DNA of 64,000 nt from Prorocentrum cordatum. Its lineage: Eukaryota > Sar > Dinophyceae > Prorocentrales > Prorocentraceae. A program made the position numbers and the translations under genes. A model generated the notes under the pieces. The model saw nothing but the letters and a program-made list of their open reading frames with translations. It ran no database searches and was not told the origin of the DNA. The stretch covers positions 1-64,000 of the forward strand of contig CAUYUJ010000361.1 in assembly GCA_963575745.1 (NCBI GenBank), written 5' to 3'. Below, one piece after another: positions 52,453 to 63,270 of the stretch. How positions within the stretch are numbered: position 1 is the first letter of the stretch; every line of letters starts with the position of its first letter.

Positions 52453-52937
52453 GAGAAGTTCGAAGCACGTGAAAAAGTTGTTCGCCAAAGCCCGTTTGAC
52501 AGAAATGTTTAAAAAAGTGTTGGGTTTCCTACAAATCCGCAAGAGCGCGCGGGATGAAATTTTGACATTTTTTTTTTTTTTGAAAAACCATTGGTTTTTT
52601 TGATGTTTTATGTTTAAATCGCTACGAACACTAAGGTTTTGGAAGGATTTCGTCTTGCGCGCGCGAATGTCCACTTTACCTTATTTTTGCAAGGGATTCT
52701 TGAAGTTTGGTTATGTTAGAACAAGAAATGTCCACTTTGCCTTTTTTTTTTTGCAAGGGAAAACCGCCCGTAACAAAACAACCGGATCCGGACCAACCCG
52801 TTTTGCCGGAGACTTCTTCACGAAAGTGATGAAAACATGGCTGCGGCCTAGGCGCGGCGAGGGGGCCGTGCACCAGGGGTCCGTCCCAACAATAATTATT
52901 TTTTAGAAGTAATAATGTTCAACAACAACAACAACAC
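52453..52937. repeat. ~490-bp direct repeat, copy X'
   Basis: Second copy of 50,930-51,420. With the 0.9-kb repeat between them the order is X-Y-X', i.e. a 1.5-kb tandem duplication. Confidence 0.85.
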
Positions 52938-53033
52938 GAATCCGCACCGCGGAATCTCACTTCAGTCACGCACCCAGGGACAATGAATGACCGTTCGACC
53001 CCCTCACTCTGATGTATGTATGTATGTTTGTGC

Positions 53034-53098
<65 letters not shown>

Positions 53099-53595
53099 TG
53101 GAGCGTCCTGAAGGCAGTTTGAAGCGTCTTGGGTGCCTGTCTGTGGCCTGGTCTGGGCCCGTCGGGGGCCTTTTGGGGCTCATCGGGCGCCCCTTTCGGG
53201 TCGCCTGGGGGCTTCTTGGGGCTCTTGGGTGGCCGATTGTTCGGATGCAACTCCTCGGACGTCAAATTGGGATTTTGCCCTGATCCGAAATTCGGCTGAA
53301 TCCCGCTTAGCCCGGCTCAGTCCGAGGCCCACTCAGGCGTAACAGCCCCCGAATGGGGTTTAATTCTCTTGAATATTTCCGACGAGAACCTCCCAGTGTT
53401 TGCCTCCCAACGATCGAGGCGGAAACATAAGGTGTTCGGTTCGTGTTCTTCTTCTTGGTCACCGCGCACATTGCACCACACACGTTGCAGGCATGCTGCA
53501 CGCAGATGGTAGATTATCAGAGTGAGGGGGCCGAACGGTCATTCATTGTCCCTGGGTGCGTGGCTGAAGTGAGATTCCGCGGTGCGGATTCGTGT
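52937..53595. repeat. Small inverted repeat around (TA)n
   Basis: CGAATCCGCACCGCGGAATC at 52,937 and its complement at about 53,592, with arms of about 75 bp including AGGGACAATGAATGACCGTT. The 500-bp interior holds (TA)n at 53,035-53,096 and GC-rich unassigned sequence with CGAGGCCCACTCAGGC. Confidence 0.8.
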
Positions 53596-54838
53596 TGTTG
53601 TTGTTGTTGTTTGTTGTTGTTGTTGTTTGTTGTCGTCGTCCCACCCCGCGACCCACCCCGCGACACACCCGCGACCCACCCCGCGACCCACCCGCGACCC
53701 ACCCGCGACCCACCCGCGACCCACCCCGCGACACACCCCGCGACACACCCCGCGACCCACCCTGCGACCCACCCTGCGACCCACCCGCGACCCACCCGCG
53801 ACCCACCCCGCGACCCGCCCGCGGCGCCCACCCCGCGACCCACCCGCGACCCACCCGCGACCCACCCCGCGACCCACCCGCGACCCACCCGCGACCTCAC
53901 CCCGCGACCCACCCGCGACCCACCTTCGACCCAAACCACGTTCAAGGTACAAACCAACATTTTCGGCGCCTGCGGCGGGCTTTTTTTGCATTCCTTCCAG
54001 GTGGAGAGCCCGCGACCCACCCCGCGATCAACTCGCGACCAACCCGCGACCCAAACCACGTTCAGGGTACAAACCACATTTTTCGGCGCCTGCGGCGGGC
54101 ATCTTTTGAATCGTTCTAGGTGGAGAGACCGCGGCCCACCCGCGACCACGTTCAGGGTACAAACCAATTTTGTTCGGCGCCTGCGGCGAGCATCTTTTGC
54201 ATTCGTTCCCGGTGGAGAACCCGCGGCCCACCCGCGACCCAAACCACGTTCAGTGTACAAACCAATTTTTTCGGCGCCTGCGGCGGGCTGCTTTTGCAGG
54301 AGGACGAGGAGGGGGAGGAGGAGGAGGAGGAGGAGGAGGAGGAGGAGGAGGAGCAGCAGCAGAGGAGGAGGAGGAGGAGCAGCAGGAGGAGGAGGAGGAG
54401 GAGGAGGGAGGGGACGACGACGATGACGTCGACGACGACGACGACGAAAAGGAGGAGGGTGGAGGATCGGGAGGGGGGGAAGAGGAGGAGGACGACGAGG
54501 AGGAACATGACGACAATGGGAGGACGATGATGGAAGGACGAGGGGGGGAGAGGGAGGACGAGGAAGAAGCGGAGGAGGAGGAGGAGGAGGACGAGGTGGA
54601 GGAGGAGGACGACGATGACGATGAGAACGAGGACGAGGACGAGGAAGAGGAGGAGGAGTAGGAGGCGGAGGAGGAGGAGGAGAGGAGGAGGAGGAGGAGG
54701 AGGAGGAGGAGGAGGAGGAGGAGGAGAGCGCCATCGACAAGGAAGGTGGGGGCCACGAGGTCCGCCGGCTTGACGACGCCCGCGTCGCCCGCGCCCGCCC
54801 CCTAACTCTTATCCGCAATTGCGGGGTGCTATATACCC
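53583..54838. repeat. Large inverted repeat, right arm
   Basis: Reverse complement of 44,927-46,246: GTTGTTG tract, CCACCCGCGACCCA array, TTTTTCGGCGCCTGCGGCGG blocks, (GGA)n/(GAC)n, and ending CGCAATTGCGGGGTGCTATA. Differences are mainly repeat copy number. Confidence 0.85.
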
Positions 54839-56100
54839 CGAAGCCCCCCGTCTTATCAACTGTTGGTTTCGCTTGTAAACGCATTGATGATCCTGACCCC
54901 TCGCCCCTGCACGTGAACTCGTACCATCCCATCCAGGCTGGTACCGACCCCCCCCGTCATCCTCTGCAAAAGTGCTATGCGCGCGCTCTCGTTGATCACA
55001 CAGCATGAATTTCCAAGAATCCCTATTCCACGCGTGCGCCGTTGCGCGGGTATGCCGCAATCTCTCAGAAACCTGAGGTTTCGTAAGGATTCCAAAATCG
55101 AGTGTCACGGAAACGTGTGAAACATATGATTTTGTTGCAAAAAGCTTCAAATTCAAATTTCGCCCGCGCTCTAGCTAATTCTTAATGAAACCGTGGGTGT
55201 TTCAACATTTTCAGAAATTGCTTCCATGTTGGCCTCTCGCGCGCGTGTCGAAATCGTTCGAACGCCCGTGCGCGCGTGCTGCCGTAATAATCCTTTTTTG
55301 CACAAATGAACGAAGTGCACAGGCGCGCATCGTCGCGCGCGCATGCCGAAGTCGTTGGACAAAAAACCTGCGGTGTCCTAAGGATGTCAAGATCGAGTGC
55401 CCCAGATACATATAAACAGCCACAGGGCTTTGCAACAGCAGCGTTCAAACATCCTGCGCTCGCGCTCGTGCGGATTCCCTAGAGAACCATCGGTTCCCAA
55501 TCGTTGCATCAGAGTCTGCCAGGCGGGCCCCTCGCGCCGCATGGCGAACTCACTCGAACGCTCGTGCGCTCGTGCTGTGGGTGGCACGATCCGTGTCAAA
55601 TACTGCCACGCGGGCCACTCGCGCGTCATGCGAATAATGTTAGTTCGTTTTCCGCAGTGTTTTGTCGCGTTGGATGCTCTTCCTAATTTGAAATTGCTCA
55701 TGCTGGTTTGCTATATGTGTCTTTCTTGTCGTTCGCTTCTGTGCATGGGCCTCTTGCTGTGTGGGTTTACTTGGTTGTTTCCGGGCGTGGTGGTCGTCGT
55801 TGGGCATGTGGTGCCAGTGTGCGATAAATTGGTTAGTTTTGTTGGTCGTTTGCCAGTCTGTTGGTTTGCGTGTAAATTGGTTGGGGCTTCTGGTTGTGCC
55901 GCGGCATTGCTGGCGGCAGCAGCGTCGATTCTGATTGGTTGGATGTGTTCGCTCAGCGCTTGCGGGTCGGACTGTGGCTTGTGTTGTTGTAAGATTTGCC
56001 GTTTGTGGGTGATATGTTTGGCCAAAGATTTGGGGGGGGCGTGGTGTTGCTAACGTCCTTCGTCGTCGTGTAGCGGTCGCCTGCTTACCGTTGTGGTCGG
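54839..56100. other. 1.2 kb without a supported gene
   Basis: 54.84-55.7 kb has scattered GCGCGCG words and short fragments like those at 50.7-51.1 kb. 55.68-56.05 kb is T/G-rich; its hydrophobic Leu/Val/Cys-rich frame may be a composition effect and shows no signal peptide plus domain that I would support. Confidence 0.4.
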
Positions 56101-56164
56101 CATCCGCATGTCGGTGGTCACAGCCTTGTGGTCGGAGCCAGGGTCGTTCCTCTTGTTGGCTTCT

Positions 56165-56450
56165 GCGTTGGTGCAGCACCAGAACAACGTGTAGTTCAGC
56201 AGTACGTAGGCTAGATGTTGCACAACCTATGTTGTGCAGTCGATGTTGTGCAGTTTACGTGACGCAATCTGTATACGTGAGAGAATTGATGTGGTTCAAG
56301 CAATGTGTTCCAATTTGTTTGTGCAATGTATAATGTGCAGACTATGTGGTGCAAACTGAGTGGTGCAATTGAGGTGGTGCAGTCGACGTGGTGCAGTCAT
56401 CGGTGCAGTCGACGTGGGGAAATCTATGTGGAGCGATATCTGTTGTGCAA
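56165..56450. repeat. GTGGTGCAGTCGACGTG-like short repeats
   Basis: Loosely repeated 15-18-bp words (TTGTGCAGTCGATG, GTGGTGCAGTCGACGTGG, GTGGTGCAATTGAGG). Confidence 0.6.
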
Positions 56451-56454
56451 TGTA

Positions 56455-56740
56455 GGCGGCGGCGGTGAAGCGGCGACGAGACGGCGACGGCGAGCACGGA
56501 GCCGCCAGACCGCCAGGCAGGCCCAGACGACGGGCGGCGACGAAACGGCGATGGGGCGGCGACGGCGAGCACGGAACCGCCGGACCACCAGCCAGGCCTA
56601 GACGACGGGCGGCGAAGAGGCGGCGACGGGGCGGCGGCGGCGAGCACGGCGCCGTCAGACCACCGGCCAGGCCCAGACGACGGGCGGCGACGGGGCGGTG
56701 GTGGCGAGCACGGGGCTGCCAGAGCGCCAGCCAGGCCCAG
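56455..56740. repeat. 75-bp tandem repeat
   Basis: GCC(C/T)AGACGACGGGCGGCGA recurs at 56,521, 56,596 and 56,671 (75-bp steps), with a partial fourth unit. Pure GC-rich array; the Arg-rich and Pro-rich frames are repeat products. Confidence 0.9.
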
Positions 56741-56759
56741 CTCCGTGGAAGAGAAATTA

Positions 56760-57500
56760 GGACCCCTAAGTCCAAGCACTTCTTGGATTGTGGAGGGCGA
56801 TCAATGGAGAGGAAGCATGTTGCCAACTAATGCCGAGATGTCTAAAACATGTTTCAAACATGTTGTTATTATATGTCAAAGACATGCTTAAAACATTCCA
56901 AGGACATCTTTCCGACAGTTTAAACACATTTTTATTCGATGGTATGACTGTTAGGGTGTACATTGTCGTGGCATCCACAATGCTTGGAGAACCGCATTTC
57001 CTTTTGATTTCCGCCAAGCTTGATACTCAAGCAGGGGACGCATCAGCGAGGTTAGCGATGCCCCTGATATTGTATTTGGTTGCGCTGATGACACAACCGT
57101 CTGCCTGTCTGTCATGTCAGCCGCGCGCAGGCGCGTCACCTACGAGCTCAGCTATGCTCCGAGTACCGCGGCAATTGTGGAGACCGCGACGGTTGGTGCA
57201 AGCCTCTCTGCCATGGGCCAGGCTCAGATCGGGTGACCTCTCTCTTGCGTATTCACCGATGGTAGAAAGTAGCTGTGCTTTTGATTCACAGACTCCAATC
57301 CACTTAGGGCGCGCCCCTACCTCAAGGATTGAGTGGCTTTCCATCTTCTGTCGTCTCCCTGCTTCAATAATCGAGGGGGCGAGCGGACATACAATATACA
57401 TTCAACGCTGTTCTACTTGATGTTTCCACCAGTTTCTTCCGACAGATCTGTAACTGTTCAATTACAGAGGCTTGCGCCATTCCGCTCAACCCCAGCGGAG
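56760..57500. other. Unassigned stretch
   Basis: A 210-codon plus-strand frame (56,788-57,420) and minus-strand frames exist, none with a recognised domain. One other plus frame reads VFGCADDTTVCLS at about 57,075-57,115, which looks like an RT motif C, but a stop lies 15 codons before it and no other RT motif is near. Confidence 0.35.
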
Positions 57501-57639
57501 AAGGTAGGTGCATGTTTGGAAGTGTCAGCTTGTATTACGGAGGAGGAGGAAGAAGAGGAGGAGGGGGAGGACTCGATGGCTTCTTCGGACACTCCCGGGG
57601 CCATCATGGGTCATGGACAATACGCCTCTGCGGGACACG

Positions 57640-58265
57640 GAGACGTCTTGGAGGTCTTTGGGGGGGGGGCGCTTGGCAGTATTTTAAGATTTTGGGTGTC
57701 TTGGAGACCTCTTGGGATGGTACAGTGGACCTCCGAGGGGGCCTCTTGGGGGCTCGCTGGCGGTCTCGCGGGTCATATTTCTGTGAAAGGGCTCGACATG
57801 TCAGCTCGGATTCCTTTTCGGGCCCTTTTTGGGGCCTCCAGAGCTCTCTTGGGTGGCCTCTTGGACCAACTTGGGGCCCTAGTCCTGCGACCCTCTTGGG
57901 CTTTCTTGGGGCGGTCTTGGGGGCCTCGTGGGCTGTATCCAGACAAATGTGGTGACACCACAGTCTTTCCAACAACCATATGGCAACTACTAATTGTTGA
58001 CTCTCTGCGCCTTCTTGGCGGTTCTTCTGAAGCGCCGTTGGGGCGTTTTAGAGCCTCTTGGATTGTGAATAAAACACCTTCGAGTACTCTTGGACTGACT
58101 CCGACCCCCTTCGGCTCTCCTGCAGGCTTCGATGAAGGCTTCTGGAGCGCTTTTGGGTGCCACAAGGACGACGCCCGAAACATACCTGGGCCAGGGGTGC
58201 CTGGGCCTCGATGGTTGGGCCATCTTGGGCCGTCGTGGGGCTCTCTGGAGGCTCCAGAAGCCCCG
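57640..58265. repeat. Diffuse CCTCTTGGGG-type repeats
   Basis: Degenerate units (GGCCTCTTGG, TTGGGGCCTC, TTCTTGGGGCGG) spread through 600 bp. The plus-strand frame at 57,333-58,289 depends on them. Confidence 0.6.
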
Positions 58266-58289
58266 GGAGGAGCGTTGGAGAGCTCATAG

Positions 58290-58650
58290 GCCGGGGCATT
58301 TGGACCACAGGGGAGGGGGAAAGAGAGAGGGGGAACTCGTCTGGCAAGCGGGGGTCGGCGGATATGTTTGGCTGGGGGTGCGGTGTCTGCGTGGTCATGA
58401 CTGGACGCATCGAACGAATGGCTCGAAAGCGCTCCCCTTGAGCGCCGAAGGTGCACGAAAGCTGCTCCTTCATTTTCGCCAGGCTGCTGGGCGCCACGGC
58501 CCGCAGCGCCAGGCAACGGGCAGGTGGCGGACGCCTCATCGTCCGCACGGACGGGAAGCGCCAGATGGCCGCACCTACCCGTTCAAAGCAGTCGCGCGAC
58601 CCAAGGCGAGTCCAGCACCAGCCGCACACGGGCACCAGGAAGGAGGCCCT
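58290..58650. other. Short spacer, nothing recognised
   Basis: Mixed GC-rich sequence. Open frames on both strands overlap and show no domain. Confidence 0.3.
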
Positions 58651-60244
58651 AGTGGCCGAGAGTTCCAGAAAGGTGCAGCGCCCTGACCAGGACAATCAGC
58701 AGAGCCGAGGCGAGGAAAGGCCTGCAGAGGCCTGAGCTGGCCGAGGATGGCCCAGGGGAGGGGAAGTTGTCCTGGTCAGGGTCAGGAGCTTGCAGAGGCC
58801 TCTTGACCTCCATGCGGCTCCTGGCGGGCCTTCTCGGGCGCGTCTCCGGCTCGAGGGTGAGCTGGTGGCAGGCCTGGGTGGGCAAGTGCGGCAGGGCCGC
58901 GCCGAGGAGCGGGAAGAGCAAGGGTGGCAGGACTGTGAAGGGAGGGAGTCGGCTGGTCAAGGTGAGCCAGCCGCGGGGTGGCGCTCGGCTGCCACTTTCG
59001 CCACCCGCGCGGGCCCCTTCAAATTGCCCCCGCGCTACGCACCAGGAGCTCGGAAGCGGGATGCATGAACGCGATGGTCGAATGACGAGCGTGGGGGGAG
59101 ACTGCATGTCGAGCGAGCAACGTTGCCTTGGCGAGAGCCACTGTGTGGGGGGGAGCTTCGCGAGTGGCTTTCGCAGAGCCCGCTGTTGCCCCCCCCCGGG
59201 TCGACCCGCGGCTTCGCCGCCCTCGGGAAAAGGAAAAGGACAGAGAGATACACCAGCTCGACGATACCCCTCAACATGAACATACCACTTCCTCTTCAAA
59301 CAGCAAGTGCGCGGGGGGGGGAAGGGAGACGTGTCGTAGCTGGTGTACTTTTGTGGGTCGAGGGGGGGTGGCATGGGGTGGCGCTCAGGTGTTGTTTCAT
59401 CCCCAACCACTTTCGCCACCCAAGCCCCCGTCACCCCCAACCTCCTCGCACGGGCTGGGACAAGCTCGCACACTTCAGCTCGAAACACAATTCTGCACAG
59501 AAGCCGCTCAAAGCCTCTCTCAATACCAATATCACTGGCCATGGGCTTCTGCCCCGAAGCGAAGGAAACACATCTTGAAGGCAGCTTGCACAGAATGCGC
59601 CGTAGCTGCCAATGAATCCTGCAGGTGGGGAAGCACCACAACAACAGGGATACCAGCACGTCGTGGAATCGCCAAGACCAACGACGGACCCCGAGGCTGA
59701 ACACTGTCACGAAGCATTTTCTTCTGGAGTTGCGGTATCGCGTATTTTTCATAGCGGTGTTCGTCGTGCGAGAAGTTTGTGCACCAAGGTCGTGAGAGTG
59801 CTCCCGAAGAGTACGTACCTCGCCGACCGTAAGCTGCGTCTGTTGGGACCGTCGCCAAGTACGCAGTCGGGCCTTCCTCAGAATACCAACAGCTCCTCCT
59901 GCCTGGAAGCAATGCAGTACTTCCATCGCCAAGGTATCCGAGATATCCACATCCTTGTCGTCACTGCTGCCCGAAACCAAACGAACGTGAACTTCCAATC
60001 TGATATAGAGCTGGACCCACCTGGAAATCGTGTCAGCCCGCTCCTCCGAAAAAAAGCCAATCCATATCACCGTAGTTGGAGTATCCACAGCAACAGGCGA
60101 GACACTGACATCAAACCCGTGGCTTTCAATCACTACCACCACGGGCGATGCTTCAGGATGATTTTTCTTTTCAAGCAAGTTTGCTGCGTCCTCCCCAATG
60201 GCGAGCACCACTTGGTCTTTCGCCAACCTCAGGTCTTCTAGCAT
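58649..60244 (-). CDS. 531-codon open frame of unknown function
   Basis: The longest clean minus-strand frame in this part. The first ~120 residues look protein-like (LAKDQVVLAIGEDAANLLEK; TVIWIGFFSEERADTISRWV; LYIRLEVHVRLVSG). After residue ~170 it becomes Arg- and Pro-rich and less convincing, so the true gene may be only about 59,730-60,244, or a LINE-related segment, since W-x-x-x-(Y/F)-x-R-x-E-V-H-V-R patterns occur in dinoflagellate retroelement N-termini. It lies downstream of LINE 2 on the same strand. No catalytic motif is seen. Confidence 0.35.
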   Translation of the reverse strand: MLEDLRLAKDQVVLAIGEDAANLLEKKNHPEASPVVVVIESHGFDVSVSPVAVDTPTTVIWIGFFSEERADTISRWVQLYIRLEVHVRLVSGSSDDKDVDISDTLAMEVLHCFQAGGAVGILRKARLRTWRRSQQTQLTVGEVRTLREHSHDLGAQTSRTTNTAMKNTRYRNSRRKCFVTVFSLGVRRWSWRFHDVLVSLLLWCFPTCRIHWQLRRILCKLPSRCVSFASGQKPMASDIGIERGFERLLCRIVFRAEVCELVPARARRLGVTGAWVAKVVGDETTPERHPMPPPLDPQKYTSYDTSPFPPPRTCCLKRKWYVHVEGYRRAGVSLCPFPFPEGGEAAGRPGGGQQRALRKPLAKLPPTQWLSPRQRCSLDMQSPPTLVIRPSRSCIPLPSSWCVARGQFEGARAGGESGSRAPPRGWLTLTSRLPPFTVLPPLLFPLLGAALPHLPTQACHQLTLEPETRPRRPARSRMEVKRPLQAPDPDQDNFPSPGPSSASSGLCRPFLASALLIVLVRALHLSGTLGH

Positions 60245-60486
60245 GACGAAACAACTTGAGGCGGTGATACCCGGTGCGGGCTCTTTTTTGCTCCGCTGTC
60301 ATGTCGAGCTCATTCATTTCCATAGACCGTTCATGATCAATCAGCACACAACTCTGCTGGATCCTGAAGACGAATGCTTTGCCCACTTTCCGCGAGCGCT
60401 TGGCCACTTAAGAACGGTCGCCCAAGGTAGTCCCACGCTTTGGAGAAAGGAACAAAGGAACCCCCGTGATGAGCGTCGAGCCAGGT

Positions 60487-61170
60487 CTATGGGGGAGGAC
60501 GCGAAGGCCCGTGCCGCCGAAGTGCTACTTTATTTTCGAATGTACTCTCGCATTCGCAGCATAAGTATCGAATAGCATGAACGGCAGAGCTCATTGTGCG
60601 ACAAGCCAAAGACTCCATCCAATGCGTCCATGTGACTGTACGCAGGTGGTCAAGTTCACGTTCTGTCCAGTGTTGCCATACTCCTATTAACCCGGGCGCG
60701 ATAATGTCTGGGAGATTCGAGGGCGAACACAAATCATTCTCGCACAGTCCAATCTCATTTCTTCAGCTAGAGATACATGGACCACCAACCATTGAAACTC
60801 ATCCAGCAGCAGTGTAGGCCACGTTTTATCAACGTGTTGCAGCAGATCCACCAATAAGAAAGCACGGCAGGCGCACGGGTAAAAGTGATCAAACGCACAA
60901 GAAAAGTCGCCGTCGAATGACATCCTGAATCGGTATTCTGTCCGCCGTCACCCGTATTTCGTCGTCCGTGTAGAAGGTCTCGCTCTCGGAGTGATGTAGG
61001 CGCCTTGATGCCACCCTGTAAGCCGCCATCCTTGGGGTCGCTTTTGCGCGCGCCTGGGGGCTCGAGAGTTTCTGCCAGACCTCACTCACATATTGGATGT
61101 GCACGTTAGCGAGTACGTCGGCTAAGTTCAGATTGGCCTCTTGACCCATGCGATGCAGCAGGGTGCACAA
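60487..61170 (-). pseudogene. LINE 2 RT thumb and C-terminal finger
   Basis: AAYRVASRRLHHSESETFYT, then DDEIRVTADRIPIQDVIRRR resembles the thumb segment with 'D-D-E-V-R-x-x-x-x-x-P-S-x-x-x-x-x-R-R-R-R-L'. In another frame YLCCECESTFENKVALRRHG (about 60,564-60,508) is a degenerate C2H2-type finger as in LINE 1. Confidence 0.5.
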
Positions 61171-61182
61171 GTCGAATATCGT

Positions 61183-61644
61183 CTAAAGCCCCTCTCTGTC
61201 TCCGAACGGCCTCAGCACTTCGGGGGTTCGCGCGACGTGGTGGCGTCGAGCATGGGGCCAAAGAAAAAGGTACATTTCGCATATCCAGATCCTTTGATGA
61301 ATCTTTGGTAGGCAGATCTTCGTGCCATCCGGTTCCTCAAGCTGCCCCTGAAGAGTTGCTGCGCCGTCGCCGCCAGGGGTAATCGCCATGGTCGATTCGT
61401 TATTCTCGAAATTGTTCGTGAACGTGTGAGTGGCCATGCGGCGGTGGGCGATATCAATGACCTTCCCACCTGCCTCGACGACTGCGTCGCCATCCGTCGT
61501 CGCTGGCAAGAACAACCCGTCGCGCGCGAAGGGAACGCCCACGAGGTCTGGCACGTGTAGTTCCTGGGAGAAAACTCGGTCGCCGTTGGCCCAGATGCCA
61601 TTCCCTGCAGCTTGATGTGGTTCAGCGAACGACGCGTACAACAC
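61183..61644 (-). pseudogene. LINE 2 RT, motif C region
   Basis: LPATTDGDAVVEAGGKVIDI stands where (Y/F)ADD-x-A-V is expected (about 61,495), but the A-D-D core is T-D-G-D. NNFENNESTMAITPGGDGAA matches the following 'G-L-x-L-N-x-x-K-T-x-x-L' block with decay. Confidence 0.5.
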
Positions 61645-61686
61645 TGCGTCCGCAAGGGAACTGCCTGGCCGCGCGCCACGTCGCGA

Positions 61687-62208
61687 TCATGCAAGAAGGT
61701 CTGTATGAGGTACTCCAATATCGGTATCGCGATGGCCCCCGATCAACATTGCCAGTAGACGTGGCCGGTCGCTCAGTGCACTTTGGGGCCCAGGCTGGCT
61801 GGGTGCATGCGCGATCATCGATAGTGCCAGGAATGGAAGATCGTGACTGTGAAGCACAAAACTCTTGTTGTCGTCGTCGTCGGCCGATGGTAGTACCAGT
61901 GGGCGCATAACCGGGTAGGAGGCAGCTCGCAGGCCCGCAAAAGATAAGACGGCGCCGCGTCGGCGGCGGCGCACCTGCAGGAAGCTGGACACCGCTTGGA
62001 ACAGCTGCGCTGGACCACGGCGGGCGCGACCGCCAGCTTGAGTGTCGCGAAGAAGAATCTGAACATAGCCTGCAACTTTGTCACGTAGGGGGCGGTGCCA
62101 AGACTTGCTGGTCGGGCTGTCCAGCAGGATTGATCGGCAATGTTCCAAGACCGCTGGGGAACCGCCGCTCTTGAAGAGTGCGAGAGCAATCCCGTCCATC
62201 CAGTCCAA
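61687..62208 (-). pseudogene. LINE 2 RT palm, motif A region
   Basis: SPTSKSWHRPLRDKVAGYVQ, then DTQAGGRARRGPAQLFQAVS fits the 'K-x-x-H-R-x-L-R' and 'Q-x-G-x-x-x-R-G' blocks. Motif A reads AVLSFAGLRAASYPVMR: the catalytic Asp is Gly (about 61,935) and the conserved Phe is Ser. Confidence 0.6.
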
Positions 62209-62426
62209 AGGTTCTTTCTGATGGGTGCTCGCTTCGCTGTGGATTGGCCCATAGTGCCTCCCTTGTGATTCAGAGAACCCTCCTATCCATTCTCCAGAAG
62301 TACAATCTTTGCCAAGGGCTTTTCGACGGTTGACTTAGCGAAAGACCTTGGTCACTTGACCAGGGGGGAGATCAATTTCGCGCCGATGTTGGCGTCGAGC
62401 AGGTTACGGCGTAGCCTGGTTCTGCA

Positions 62427-63044
62427 TCAGTCTACAAGCGCGGATGCTGCCGCTATCTCGGCGCCCTCGGTAGCTGCAAAATGTTCGACGATACGCCTAG
62501 CTACTTCGGCAGACGACTGGGCAGGTTCCCCGTCGGCTTGAAGGGGGCGGGGGCGACGACCTTGGCGGCCAGGACGGCCTCCATATCGCAGCGAGGCTGT
62601 GACGCGTCTCCGTTGCATGCGTGCGTCCCCAGCCCGCGCTGCTGCCTCCATCCCTTCGCCTATTCGCCCACGGTGACGAGTGCGTAAACGATTAAAAAGA
62701 CAACGGACCATCTTGGCAGCGGCGGTCATGAGCACCCGCAGCTCGGCAACAAAGGCGTCGCCAGTCACGTTCTCGCCTGCGATCTTGGTTCTGGTTGCCT
62801 GTCTGGGACGATGAGCTGCAAGGTGCCAGGGTTTGTCGGCGCTCGGCTGCACGGTTTTACCCGAGGGGTGGAAAAGTAATTGCGGCCACGGTGGTTCTGG
62901 AGCCCCGAGGCTTGGAGGTCTGCGTAGTCCACGGCAACCATATCGACGAAGTCGCATCAGCGGCATAAGTGGAAATGGGTGGGCGCATGGCGGGGCGCCT
63001 GTCAGCCTTGAAGCATGGGGCTGCTGTGTCACGGACAAAACCAT
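62427..63044 (-). pseudogene. LINE 2 linker before RT
   Basis: ASLRYGGRPGRQGRRPRPLQ, then ADGEPAQSSAEVARRIVEHF AATEGAE. This 'R-P-x-P-L-x-x-D-G-x-P-A-x-x-x-x-x-x-A-x-x-x-x-x-H-F-A-x-x-E' pattern is the standard sequence between endonuclease and RT in dinoflagellate LINEs. Confidence 0.65.
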
Positions 63045-63270
63045 CCGTCATGCGCTGATGCTGGTTGCCGTCCTTCGTGCATGTTGGGAGATCGGCCTTG
63101 TCGAATATGTTATTGAACTGGCGTTGTGCTTCCTGGTCGGCGAGTTCGTTCGGGTCAAGGCGCAGCCAGCCCTGGGTCAAGGCGGCCACGTTCAAGTGAG
63201 TGGCCTCGAAGACGGCGCGCGCTGGAAGGTGGTCGTCTCGTGCAGCGCGTAGGGGTCGAACTAGTAGTCC

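Noticed and set aside
53517-54932. 471-codon minus-strand frame
   Set aside because: Same reason; it is the inverted copy of the array-derived frames at 45-46 kb.
55397-56053. Cys/Leu/Val-rich 218-codon frame as a membrane protein
   Set aside because: It lies in T/G-rich sequence where such frames arise by composition; no start context, motif or repeat of charged loops supports it.
57060-57130. Possible RT motif C (FGCADDT) on the plus strand
   Set aside because: A stop lies 15 codons upstream and no motif A, B or thumb block is nearby.
57333-58289. 318-codon plus-strand Trp/Gly/Leu-rich frame
   Set aside because: Most of it is encoded by CCTCTTGGGG-like repeats.
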